This document shows, in pieces, positions 1-7,512 of a DNA stretch of 15,713 bases (within the stretch, counting starts at the first letter, position 1; every line of letters begins with the position of its first letter). The notes under the pieces are model-generated. The model was given only the letters and a program-made list of their open reading frames with translations. It searched no databases and was not told the DNA's origin. Made by a program: the position numbers and the translations under genes. Source of the stretch: Anderseniella sp. (GTDB taxonomy: Bacteria; Pseudomonadota; Alphaproteobacteria; Rhizobiales; Aestuariivirgaceae). Location of the stretch: assembly GCA_013041995.1 (NCBI GenBank), contig JABDRA010000053.1, positions 1 through 15,713 of the forward strand, given 5' to 3'.

Positions 1-241
1 TTGCTGAAGCGCGCGGTGAGATTGCTGCGGAAGTTGTTTCCGCTGAAAAGCTGAATGCTGCGCAGCTCTCCAAGCTTAAGGCAGAACTAAAGGCTTCGGT
101 TGGCTCTGACGTAGAGCTTGCCACTACTGTTGATCCGTCGATACTCGGCGGACTTATCGTTAGAGTCGGTTCCCGGATGGTCGATAATTCACTTCGCACC
201 AAACTCCAGAACCTCAAGGTTTCCATGAAAGGGGTCAGCTG

Positions 242-242
<1 letters not shown>
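1..242 (+). CDS. atpH: ATP synthase F1 delta subunit, 3' part only
   Basis: This is the C-terminal end (about 79 residues) of the delta subunit of F1Fo ATP synthase, the peripheral-stalk protein that ties the top of F1 to the Fo b subunits. The reading frame begins at base 3 and runs to a TGA at 240-242. The visible end contains the family-typical stretch VDPSILGGLIVRVGS (codons from about 129) followed by DNSLRTKLQNLK, the usual C-terminal signature of AtpH/OSCP proteins. The stop codon overlaps the atpA start by one base (TGATG), which suggests translational coupling. The 5' part lies outside the window, so the start and total length cannot be judged. Identification is firm from the motif and from its position just before atpA. 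Confidence 0.95.
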
Positions 243-1774
<1,532 letters not shown>

Positions 1775-1817
1775 TTGGCGCTGTTCGTAGAGATCAACTG
1801 AGGGAAAATCAGGGACT

Positions 1818-2702
1818 ATGGCCAGCCTCAAGGACCTAAGAAACCGGATCGCATCGGTTAAGGCAACGCAGAAGATCACCAAGGCTATGCAGATGGTGGC
1901 GGCTGCGAAACTGCGCAAGGCGCAGGAAGCCGCTGAAGCAGCGCGTCCCTATGCATCGCGCATGGGTGGTGTGCTGGCTAACTTGTCAGCGGCCATGGAA
2001 GGCCGTGTAGGCGGATCTGCACTGATGGCCGGCACCGGCAAGCAGGACACGCACTTGTTGATCGTATGCACAGCTGAGCGTGGTTTGTGCGGCGGTTTCA
2101 ACTCGAACATCGCCAAGCTTGCCCGTGAGCATGCCGACAGGCTGATTCGGGATGGCAAGACCGTCAAGATCATCTGTGTGGGCAAAAAGGGTTATGATGT
2201 CCTGCGCCGCAAATACAATCATCTTATTGTTGATCGTGTGGACTTGCGGGAAGTCAAACAGGTTGCCTTTGGCAACGCGCATGAGATTGCCGGCAAGGTG
2301 TTGTCGATGTTTGACGATGGTGAGTTTGACGTTGCCACGCTGTTTTATTCCGAGTTCCAGTCGGTGATCTCGCAGATCCCGACCGCCTTGCAGATCATTC
2401 CCGCAAACGTGGCATCTTCCGACGGTGAAGCAGCTGATCTGGGTGGAGCGATTTACGATTACGAACCGGAAGAAAGCGAAATTCTGGAAGAATTGCTGCC
2501 CCGCAATATCGGCGTGCAGATTTTCCGGGCGCTGCTGGAAAATGCAGCGTCCGAACAAGGTGCGCGCATGTCCGCGATGGACAACGCAACCCGCAATGCA
2601 GGTGAGATGATCGACAAGCTGACGATGAGTTACAACCGTCAGCGTCAGGCTCAGATCACCAAGGAACTGATTGAAATCATCTCGGGCGCGGAAGCGGTCT
2701 AG
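1818..2702 (+). CDS. atpG: ATP synthase F1 gamma subunit
   Basis: Central rotor shaft of F1Fo ATP synthase. It turns inside the alpha3 beta3 ring and couples proton flow through Fo to ATP synthesis. The 294-residue product matches the usual length. It begins with the family-typical helix MASLKDLRNRIASVKATQKI and ends with the conserved C-terminal helix (MDNATRNAGEMIDKL, then NRQRQAQITKELIEI), the two parts that form the coiled-coil axle. The middle carries the Rossmann-like domain, including ERGLCGGFNSNI near residues 90-101. Upstream purine-rich stretches GAGGG (1800-1804) and AGGG (1811-1814) can serve as ribosome binding site, though neither has ideal spacing. It lies between atpA and atpD in the operon. 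Confidence 0.99.
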   Translation: MASLKDLRNRIASVKATQKITKAMQMVAAAKLRKAQEAAEAARPYASRMGGVLANLSAAMEGRVGGSALMAGTGKQDTHLLIVCTAERGLCGGFNSNIAKLAREHADRLIRDGKTVKIICVGKKGYDVLRRKYNHLIVDRVDLREVKQVAFGNAHEIAGKVLSMFDDGEFDVATLFYSEFQSVISQIPTALQIIPANVASSDGEAADLGGAIYDYEPEESEILEELLPRNIGVQIFRALLENAASEQGARMSAMDNATRNAGEMIDKLTMSYNRQRQAQITKELIEIISGAEAV

Positions 2703-2740
2703 ATTGTTGAGATAGAAGGCTTAAGGGAAGGACCCGAAAC

Positions 2741-4252
2741 ATGGCCAAAGCACCAGCCAAAAAAGCGCCAGCCAAGAAGGCGGCCACTAAAACCGCTGCC
2801 AAGAAGGCGCCTGCCAAGACAGCATCAGCTGCCGGCCGAAAAACCGGCAAGGTCGTTCAGGTTATGGGCGCCGTCGTCGACGTGCAGTTCGAGGGGCATC
2901 TGCCTGAAATTCTCAACGCGCTGGAAACCGACAACGGCGGCAATCGCCTGGTTCTGGAAGTTGCCCAGCATCTTGGCGAAGGCACCGTTCGTACTATTGC
3001 CATGGACTCGTCTGAAGGCCTGATGCGTGGCCAGCCGGTAATCGATACCGGTGGCTCGATCGAAGTGCCGGTCGGTGAAGAAACACTCGGACGCATCATG
3101 AACGTGATCGGCGAACCGGTTGACGAAGCAGGTCCCATCAAGACCAAGGCAAAGCGCGGCATTCACCAGGATGCACCGTCGTTTGTGGAACAGTCCACGG
3201 AAGCTGAAATCCTTGTGACCGGCATCAAGGTGGTTGACCTGCTGGCACCTTATGCCAAGGGCGGCAAGATCGGCCTGTTCGGTGGTGCCGGCGTGGGCAA
3301 GACCGTTCTGATCATGGAACTGATCAACAATATCGCCAAGGCACATGGTGGTTATTCGGTGTTTGCCGGTGTGGGTGAGCGTACCCGTGAAGGTAACGAC
3401 CTTTACTGGGAAATGATTGAGTCCAAGGTGAATGAAGAAGGCGGCGGTGGTTCGTCCAAGGCTGCTCTGGTTTATGGCCAGATGAATGAACCTCCCGGAG
3501 CCCGTGCCCGTGTGGCGCTGTCTGGCCTGACCGTTGCTGAGCATTTCCGCGACGAAGGCCAGGACGTTTTGTTCTTCGTGGACAATATTTTCCGTTTCAC
3601 CCAGGCAGGTTCGGAAGTGTCGGCGCTGCTCGGCCGTATCCCGTCTGCCGTAGGCTATCAGCCAACGCTTGGTACCGACATGGGCACCATGCAGGAACGC
3701 ATCACGACCACAACCAAGGGGTCGATTACCTCGGTGCAGGCCGTGTACGTGCCTGCGGATGACCTGACTGACCCGGCACCTGCCTCGACCTTTGCCCACC
3801 TTGATGCAACGACCGTGCTGTCGCGGTCAATTGCTGAAAAGGGTATTTACCCGGCCGTGGATCCGCTCGATTCGACATCACGCATGCTGGACCCGCAGGT
3901 TGTAGGTGATGAGCACTATGCCATTGCGCGCCAGGTGCAGGAAGTGCTGCAACGCTACAAGGCCCTGCAGGACATCATCGCCATTCTCGGCATGGACGAA
4001 CTGTCGGAAGAAGACAAGATAGCCGTGGCCCGTGCCCGCAAGATCGAGCGCTTCCTGTCACAGCCGTTCTTCGTGGCCGAAGTGTTTACCGGGTCTCCGG
4101 GCAAGCTGGTTTCGCTGGAAGACACCATCAAGGGCTTCAAGGGCCTGGTGTCCGGTGAATATGACCATCTGCCGGAAGCTGCGTTCTACATGGTCGGCTC
4201 CATCGATGAAGCTGTCGAAAAGGCTGAGCGTCTGGCTGCGGAAGCTGCCTGA
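2741..4252 (+). CDS. atpD: ATP synthase F1 beta subunit with Lys/Ala-rich N-terminal extension
   Basis: Catalytic subunit of F1, where ADP and phosphate are joined. Key elements are the Walker A loop GGAGVGKT at 181-188, GERTREG with the catalytic glutamate at E213, the Walker B strand VLFFVDNIFRF near 276-286, and the DELSEED-type loop at 419-425. At 503 residues it is about 30 longer than a minimal AtpD. The surplus is an N-terminal leader (residues 1 to about 34) made almost only of Ala, Lys, Pro and Thr with repeated AKKAPAK-like units. The ordinary beta-barrel begins near GKVVQVMGAVVDV. AAGGA (2728-2732) lies 8 nt before the ATG, so the extension is supported as translated. Comparable extensions are known in some Rhizobiales AtpD proteins such as Brucella; their role is not clear to me. 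Confidence 0.99.
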   Translation: MAKAPAKKAPAKKAATKTAAKKAPAKTASAAGRKTGKVVQVMGAVVDVQFEGHLPEILNALETDNGGNRLVLEVAQHLGEGTVRTIAMDSSEGLMRGQPVIDTGGSIEVPVGEETLGRIMNVIGEPVDEAGPIKTKAKRGIHQDAPSFVEQSTEAEILVTGIKVVDLLAPYAKGGKIGLFGGAGVGKTVLIMELINNIAKAHGGYSVFAGVGERTREGNDLYWEMIESKVNEEGGGGSSKAALVYGQMNEPPGARARVALSGLTVAEHFRDEGQDVLFFVDNIFRFTQAGSEVSALLGRIPSAVGYQPTLGTDMGTMQERITTTTKGSITSVQAVYVPADDLTDPAPASTFAHLDATTVLSRSIAEKGIYPAVDPLDSTSRMLDPQVVGDEHYAIARQVQEVLQRYKALQDIIAILGMDELSEEDKIAVARARKIERFLSQPFFVAEVFTGSPGKLVSLEDTIKGFKGLVSGEYDHLPEAAFYMVGSIDEAVEKAERLAAEAA

Positions 4253-4288
4253 TTGCCCGGCGTGTCGGACTGATTAACGGAGAGCCTT

Positions 4289-4687
4289 ATGGCCGATCTC
4301 TTGAAGTTTGAACTGGTATCGCCTGAACGGCTGTTGTCGTCAGGCGATGTGCAGCAGGTGGTTGTACCAGGCACCGAAGGCGAGTTTACCGTTCTGGTCA
4401 ACCACGCCCCTGTGTTGTCGACGCTTAAACCCGGTGTTGTGACAGTTACTGATGAAAGCGGAAATGCGGAACGCATTTTCGTGCGTGGCGGGTTTGCGGA
4501 AGTGAACCCGGCGGGCCTGACCATTCTGGCTGAGGAAGCTGTCGCGGTGAGTGAACTGTCGGCAGACGATCTGGCGCAGAAAATCCAGAACGCACGCGAA
4601 GATGTGACCGACGCCAAAGATCCGGAAAAGAAACGCCGCGCGCAGGAAACGCTCGATCATCTGACGCAATTGCAGTCCGCGCTTTAG
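4289..4687 (+). CDS. atpC: ATP synthase F1 epsilon subunit
   Basis: Small rotor subunit at the base of the F1 shaft. It contacts gamma and the c-ring and in many bacteria restrains ATP hydrolysis. The 132-residue product has the N-terminal beta-sandwich, with the conserved VVVPGTEGEFTVLVNHAP segment near residues 24-41 and VRGGFAEVNPAGLTILAEEA near 65-84. A C-terminal helical hairpin rich in charged residues follows. GGAGAG (4279-4284) lies 4 nt before the ATG. It is the last gene of the atp operon, and its TAG stop touches the first inverted repeat of the downstream hairpin cluster. No zeta inhibitor gene is visible here, although alphaproteobacteria usually carry one elsewhere. Confidence 0.98.
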   Translation: MADLLKFELVSPERLLSSGDVQQVVVPGTEGEFTVLVNHAPVLSTLKPGVVTVTDESGNAERIFVRGGFAEVNPAGLTILAEEAVAVSELSADDLAQKIQNAREDVTDAKDPEKKRRAQETLDHLTQLQSAL

Positions 4688-4734
4688 ATCAGTATGGCTT
4701 TTGATTGAATCAATCAAAAGCCATAAAACTGATC
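4687..4734 (+). repeat. Long inverted repeat directly after atpC
   Basis: A 15-base arm ATGGCTTTTGATTGA (4694-4708) is matched perfectly by TCAATCAAAAGCCAT (4710-4724) around a single central base. An outer pair GATCAG (4687-4692) and CTGATC (4729-4734) is separated from it by short unpaired stretches. The transcript would form a long stable hairpin starting at the atpC stop codon. No T run follows, so it is not a standard terminator. An mRNA 3'-end stabiliser, a processing site or a protein-binding palindrome are possible. Confidence 0.8.
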
Positions 4735-4746
4735 GCTTTCAAAGTA

Positions 4747-4789
4747 CTAGAGCAACTTTACGGGTTCAAGTGAACCCATGTTGCTCTAG
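4747..4789 (+). repeat. Second inverted repeat in the atp 3' region
   Basis: CTAGAGCAAC (4747-4756) pairs with GTTGCTCTAG (4780-4789), and inside it GGGTTCA (4762-4768) pairs with TGAACCC (4771-4777). The arms are separated by a small asymmetric internal loop (TTTAC against AT) and a tiny AG apex, so in RNA the innermost pairs must open. CTAGAGCG recurs at its right edge (4786-4793) and again at 12627-12634, which suggests a dispersed intergenic element. The inverted repeat is seen directly; the repeat-family idea is inference. Confidence 0.7.
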
Positions 4790-4812
4790 AGCGAACTCCA
4801 GACACTGAATTC

Positions 4813-4841
4813 AAGCCGGGCAGTCAAATGCCCGGCTTTTT
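4813..4841 (+). terminator. Rho-independent terminator of the atp operon
   Basis: AAGCCGGGCA (4813-4822), loop GTCAAA (4823-4828) and TGCCCGGCTT (4829-4838), running into five Ts (4837-4841). This is a GC-rich 10-bp stem with a T tract, the classical form. It lies about 125 nt after the atpC stop on the + strand and is the likely transcript end of the operon. The downstream methyltransferase starts only 25 nt after the T run, so either read-through or a promoter hidden in this region must serve that gene. Confidence 0.9.
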
Positions 4842-4866
4842 GTTTGTGAAACAGGACCAGATCGCG

Positions 4867-5481
4867 ATGAAACAGACAGCACCGGCGGCAGACCGCAATA
4901 TGGGCATTGTGCGTGACCGGTTGCTAGAGATTGTGCCTGCAACCGCGCGTGACCTGCTGGAAGTGTCGTCTGGCACCGGCCAGCATGGGGCGCACTGTGC
5001 GCCTGCCATGCCGCATCTGAACTGGTGGCCGACGGAGTTCGATCCTGAAAGGCTGGCAAGCATCGCTGCTTATGCTGCCGATACGCCATCGCGCAACCTG
5101 ATGCCGCCTCAGCAGCTTGATGTGACGGCGAACGATTGGGCAGATACCGTGCAGCCTGAGCGCACAGACGTCATCGTCAACATCAACATGATCCACATTG
5201 CACCGTGGGACGCGTGCACCGGGCTGCTGCGGGGGGCCGGGCGCAAGTTGAGCGAAGGCGGGTTGCTGATTTTCTACGGCCCGTTCCGGCAACGGGATGT
5301 CGAGACAGCAGACAGCAACGAAGCATTCGAGGTGTGGTTGAAAAGCCAGGATCCGGCCTATGGTCTGAGGTTTTTGGAAGACGTTGCCGAAGAGGCGTCC
5401 CGCCACCAGCTGTCATTGTCGGAAATCCTGCCGGTACCGGCCAACAACCTGATGGTTGTGTTCAGACGGACAGATGCCTGA
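4867..5481 (+). CDS. DUF938 family SAM-dependent methyltransferase
   Basis: A 204-residue protein of the DUF938 type (class I methyltransferase fold, related to animal METTL26). The substrate is unknown. It opens with the family signature APAADRN (residues 5-11). Motif I for S-adenosylmethionine binding is LLEVSSGTGQHG (30-41), an acidic region WPTEFDPE lies at 54-61, and the post-motif segment NINMIHIAPW is at 105-114. I chose the ATG at 4867, with AGGA (4853-4856) 10 nt upstream. An in-frame ATG at 4828 lies inside the terminator stem and would add residues the family does not have. The gene stands alone between the atp terminator and convergent rppH, and its last 20 bp overlap the rppH 3' end. 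No secretion signal is present, so it is probably cytosolic. Confidence 0.85.
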   Translation: MKQTAPAADRNMGIVRDRLLEIVPATARDLLEVSSGTGQHGAHCAPAMPHLNWWPTEFDPERLASIAAYAADTPSRNLMPPQQLDVTANDWADTVQPERTDVIVNINMIHIAPWDACTGLLRGAGRKLSEGGLLIFYGPFRQRDVETADSNEAFEVWLKSQDPAYGLRFLEDVAEEASRHQLSLSEILPVPANNLMVVFRRTDA

Positions 5482-5971
5482 ATGCATCAATGACCTGGCT
5501 GTAGACGGCGCGTTTGAACGGCACGATCAGGTCTTCAAGTTCGTTGATGTCGGCCCAGCGCCATTCGTCAAATTCCGGCTTGTGGCCAATCCCCGAAATG
5601 TCGACTTCCGAGTCGTCACCGGTAAACCGGAAGGCAACCCATTTCTGTTTCTGGCCCCGGTAACGTCCCTTCCAGGCAACGCCGACCAAATGGTCCGGCA
5701 AGTCGTAGGTGAACCAGTCGTCGGTCTCTGCCAAAACGGTCGCCGAGCGCACGCCGGTTTCTTCGGTCAGTTCGCGCTTGGCGGCAGACGCGACGTCCTC
5801 GTCCGCATCGATGCCGCCCTGTGGCATTTGCCACCACATGCCAACGCCTTCAGCCTCATCGTCATTTTCCTGGACGATGCGATGACCGATCCAGACCCGG
5901 CCTTGTGGGTTCAGCAGCATGACGCCCACACATGGCCGATAGGGAAGACTGGCGTACTGGTCAGTTGTCAT
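5462..5971 (-). CDS. rppH: RNA pyrophosphohydrolase, Nudix family
   Basis: RppH removes pyrophosphate from the 5' triphosphate end of mRNAs, opening them to RNase E-type decay; some close relatives are called IalA or Ap4A hydrolase. The 169-residue product carries the complete Nudix box, G52 to V74 in the pattern G-x5-E-x7-REL-x-EE-x-G-V. Family flanks are present as well: YRPCVGVML near the N-terminus, WWQMPQGGI at 46-54, QKQKWVAF at 107-114 and EFDEWRW at 133-139. I chose the ATG at 5971, which gives the usual short leader before YRPCVG. A longer in-frame start at 6070 would overlap the upstream gene and is unlikely. No strong ribosome binding site precedes 5971. It begins 23 bp after the YibQ-like gene and is probably co-transcribed with it. 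Confidence 0.93.
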   Translation of the reverse strand: MTTDQYASLPYRPCVGVMLLNPQGRVWIGHRIVQENDDEAEGVGMWWQMPQGGIDADEDVASAAKRELTEETGVRSATVLAETDDWFTYDLPDHLVGVAWKGRYRGQKQKWVAFRFTGDDSEVDISGIGHKPEFDEWRWADINELEDLIVPFKRAVYSQVIDAFRHLSV

Positions 5972-5994
5972 GAGAGCATACCCAGACCGATTTC

Positions 5995-7284
5995 CTAGCT
6001 GCGGCGGGCGACGAAAGCGGCAGACACCGGCACCAACAGAATATTTCGCCCGGCAAGTCCCTGTGCCCATTGCTCAATTGCTTCGATGGTTGCCGGTAAA
6101 CCGGATCCGGTCGCAATGGCTATGCCGCTGTGGCGAGCCTGCGCTTCCAGCTTTTGCAAGGCCGCCAGTACGGATGCGGGAGTGCCATCACCATCGAGAC
6201 TGACAACTGCCGAGCGCGCATTCAGCCCGAGAATACCGGCAAGTTGTGTGGCACGTGACAGGCCCTTGCTGCCATCATCGACATAGATCAGACCGCGTTT
6301 GCCAAGTTCTTTCAGGACAGGGCTTATCGCATCGTTGTTGCTGGCAAACTGAGCGCCGAGATAGTTGGTCACCCCGGCATAGCCGGCAAAACGGCTGAGA
6401 TGCCAGTGAAGGGAGTCGAGGTTTTTCTGCGCCGGGACAGATGTCAGCAGTGTATACGGACCGGGATCGATAGACGGATAGCCAAACGGTTCCATGGGCA
6501 GGTGAATGTAAAGCTCGTGACCACGGGACCTGGCGTCATTGGCCTGCTGCTGCAGGTTTTCACCATAAGGCGCAAAACCCAGTGATACTTCCGGCGGTAA
6601 CCTGTTTATCGCCGTTCTGGTCAGGCCTTCATTTAGTCCCATGCCGCCAATCAACAATGCGATTTTCGGCATGTCCGATGCCAACTGTTCACGAGAAAGC
6701 GGGCGGGCATAAATGGTTGAGGGGCTTGATCCGTCCTTGGCGCGCCGCGGTAGTGGTCCGTGCGGGCCTTTGCCGGTTATCTTGGCAACTGGTGCCGGCA
6801 CCAGCGCCAGGCTGGCGCGCGACGGGATGAGCGCCTGCTGAGTGCGCGACGGTGCAAGATCGTCAATGGACAGTGCGCCTGCCGGGCTTTCCACGTCGCG
6901 CAATGATGTGCTGCCGTTTGCCAGTTGCTGCCGGCGCCGGTCGAGGTCGCTTTCATTTCTGCTGCCAAGCTCGGACAGGTCGATAACAGGCGTATCGGCG
7001 CCGGTGTCCTGGGACATCTCTTCACTGTCGGCTTCCGCGCTGGTCTGCGATTTGGCGGCGGGTTTTTTAACAGAAGAGGTGATGATCGGATCGGAGGTGT
7101 CGATGCGCATGTGAACGACGGGTTCGCCGCCGTGCGGTTCATGGCTGACCACGAGCCAGCCTGCCAAACCACCCAACAGTGTTATGCAGGCAAGCGATGT
7201 TGCCCGCAGGGCAGACGGGCGCGCTGACAACAAGCGTGCGGACAATGAGCGCCGTTTCAACGGCTGGCGAAGGTCGTTTTCCAT
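5995..7284 (-). CDS. Divergent polysaccharide deacetylase-like protein (YibQ/DUF610 type)
   Basis: A 429-residue envelope protein. A basic N-terminus is followed by one hydrophobic segment (about 26-46), either a membrane anchor or a signal. A long low-complexity linker (about 50-200) comes next, and the divergent polysaccharide deacetylase domain covers about 206-425. Recognisable family blocks are IALLIGGMG (208-216), HLPMEPFGYPSIDPGPYTLL (261-280), GVTNYLGAQF (304-313), YVDDGS (334-339) and IAIATGSGLPATI (388-400). Compared with E. coli YibQ as I remember it, IDD has become IGG, NNH has become TNY, and GHPHP has become GSGLP. The likely metal-ligand positions are therefore not kept, and catalytic activity is doubtful. 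It sits between ctpA and rppH, as is common in this order. The ATG at 7284 has only weak Shine-Dalgarno matches upstream. Confidence 0.85.
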   Translation of the reverse strand: MENDLRQPLKRRSLSARLLSARPSALRATSLACITLLGGLAGWLVVSHEPHGGEPVVHMRIDTSDPIITSSVKKPAAKSQTSAEADSEEMSQDTGADTPVIDLSELGSRNESDLDRRRQQLANGSTSLRDVESPAGALSIDDLAPSRTQQALIPSRASLALVPAPVAKITGKGPHGPLPRRAKDGSSPSTIYARPLSREQLASDMPKIALLIGGMGLNEGLTRTAINRLPPEVSLGFAPYGENLQQQANDARSRGHELYIHLPMEPFGYPSIDPGPYTLLTSVPAQKNLDSLHWHLSRFAGYAGVTNYLGAQFASNNDAISPVLKELGKRGLIYVDDGSKGLSRATQLAGILGLNARSAVVSLDGDGTPASVLAALQKLEAQARHSGIAIATGSGLPATIEAIEQWAQGLAGRNILLVPVSAAFVARRS

Positions 7285-7463
7285 TTACAGCTTACCCAAA
7301 CTCCCTGTGAGTTGCTGTGAACACTTGTCCTGATTAGTTGGTCAAGCGCGGAAACTATACTCGCGAAATTGCTGATTCGTACCGAAGTAAGGCATAATTG
7401 GGAATTGTCGGGATCCGTACCCGATTCACACTGATTGTGAGCGTCAAACCGCTGCAGAGTACC

Positions 7464-7486
7464 CGGCGCGAGCAGTGCTCGCGCCG
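7464..7486 (-). terminator. Strong hairpin downstream of ctpA, no T tract
   Basis: CGGCGCGAGCA (7464-7474) and TGCTCGCGCCG (7476-7486) are perfect inverted copies around one base, giving an 11-bp, very GC-rich palindrome 26 bp after the ctpA stop. On the - strand it is followed by GGGTACTCTGC with no T run, so it does not meet the usual rule for an intrinsic terminator. It could slow polymerase, protect the ctpA mRNA 3' end, or attenuate transcription into the YibQ-like gene. Confidence 0.5.
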
Positions 7487-7512
7487 CCTGTCACAGGAAA
7501 GGGTCGGGTCTT

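Noticed and set aside
4700..4718. FNR/FixK-like box in the first atp hairpin
   Set aside because: TTGAT and ATCAA are present, but spaced by 3 or 7 bases instead of the required 4, and the site lies in a 3' UTR. It is better explained as a hairpin arm.
4828..4866. Upstream in-frame ATG for the DUF938 methyltransferase
   Set aside because: It falls inside the terminator loop and stem, has no ribosome binding site, and adds residues (MPGFLFVKQDQIA) before the family's normal start.
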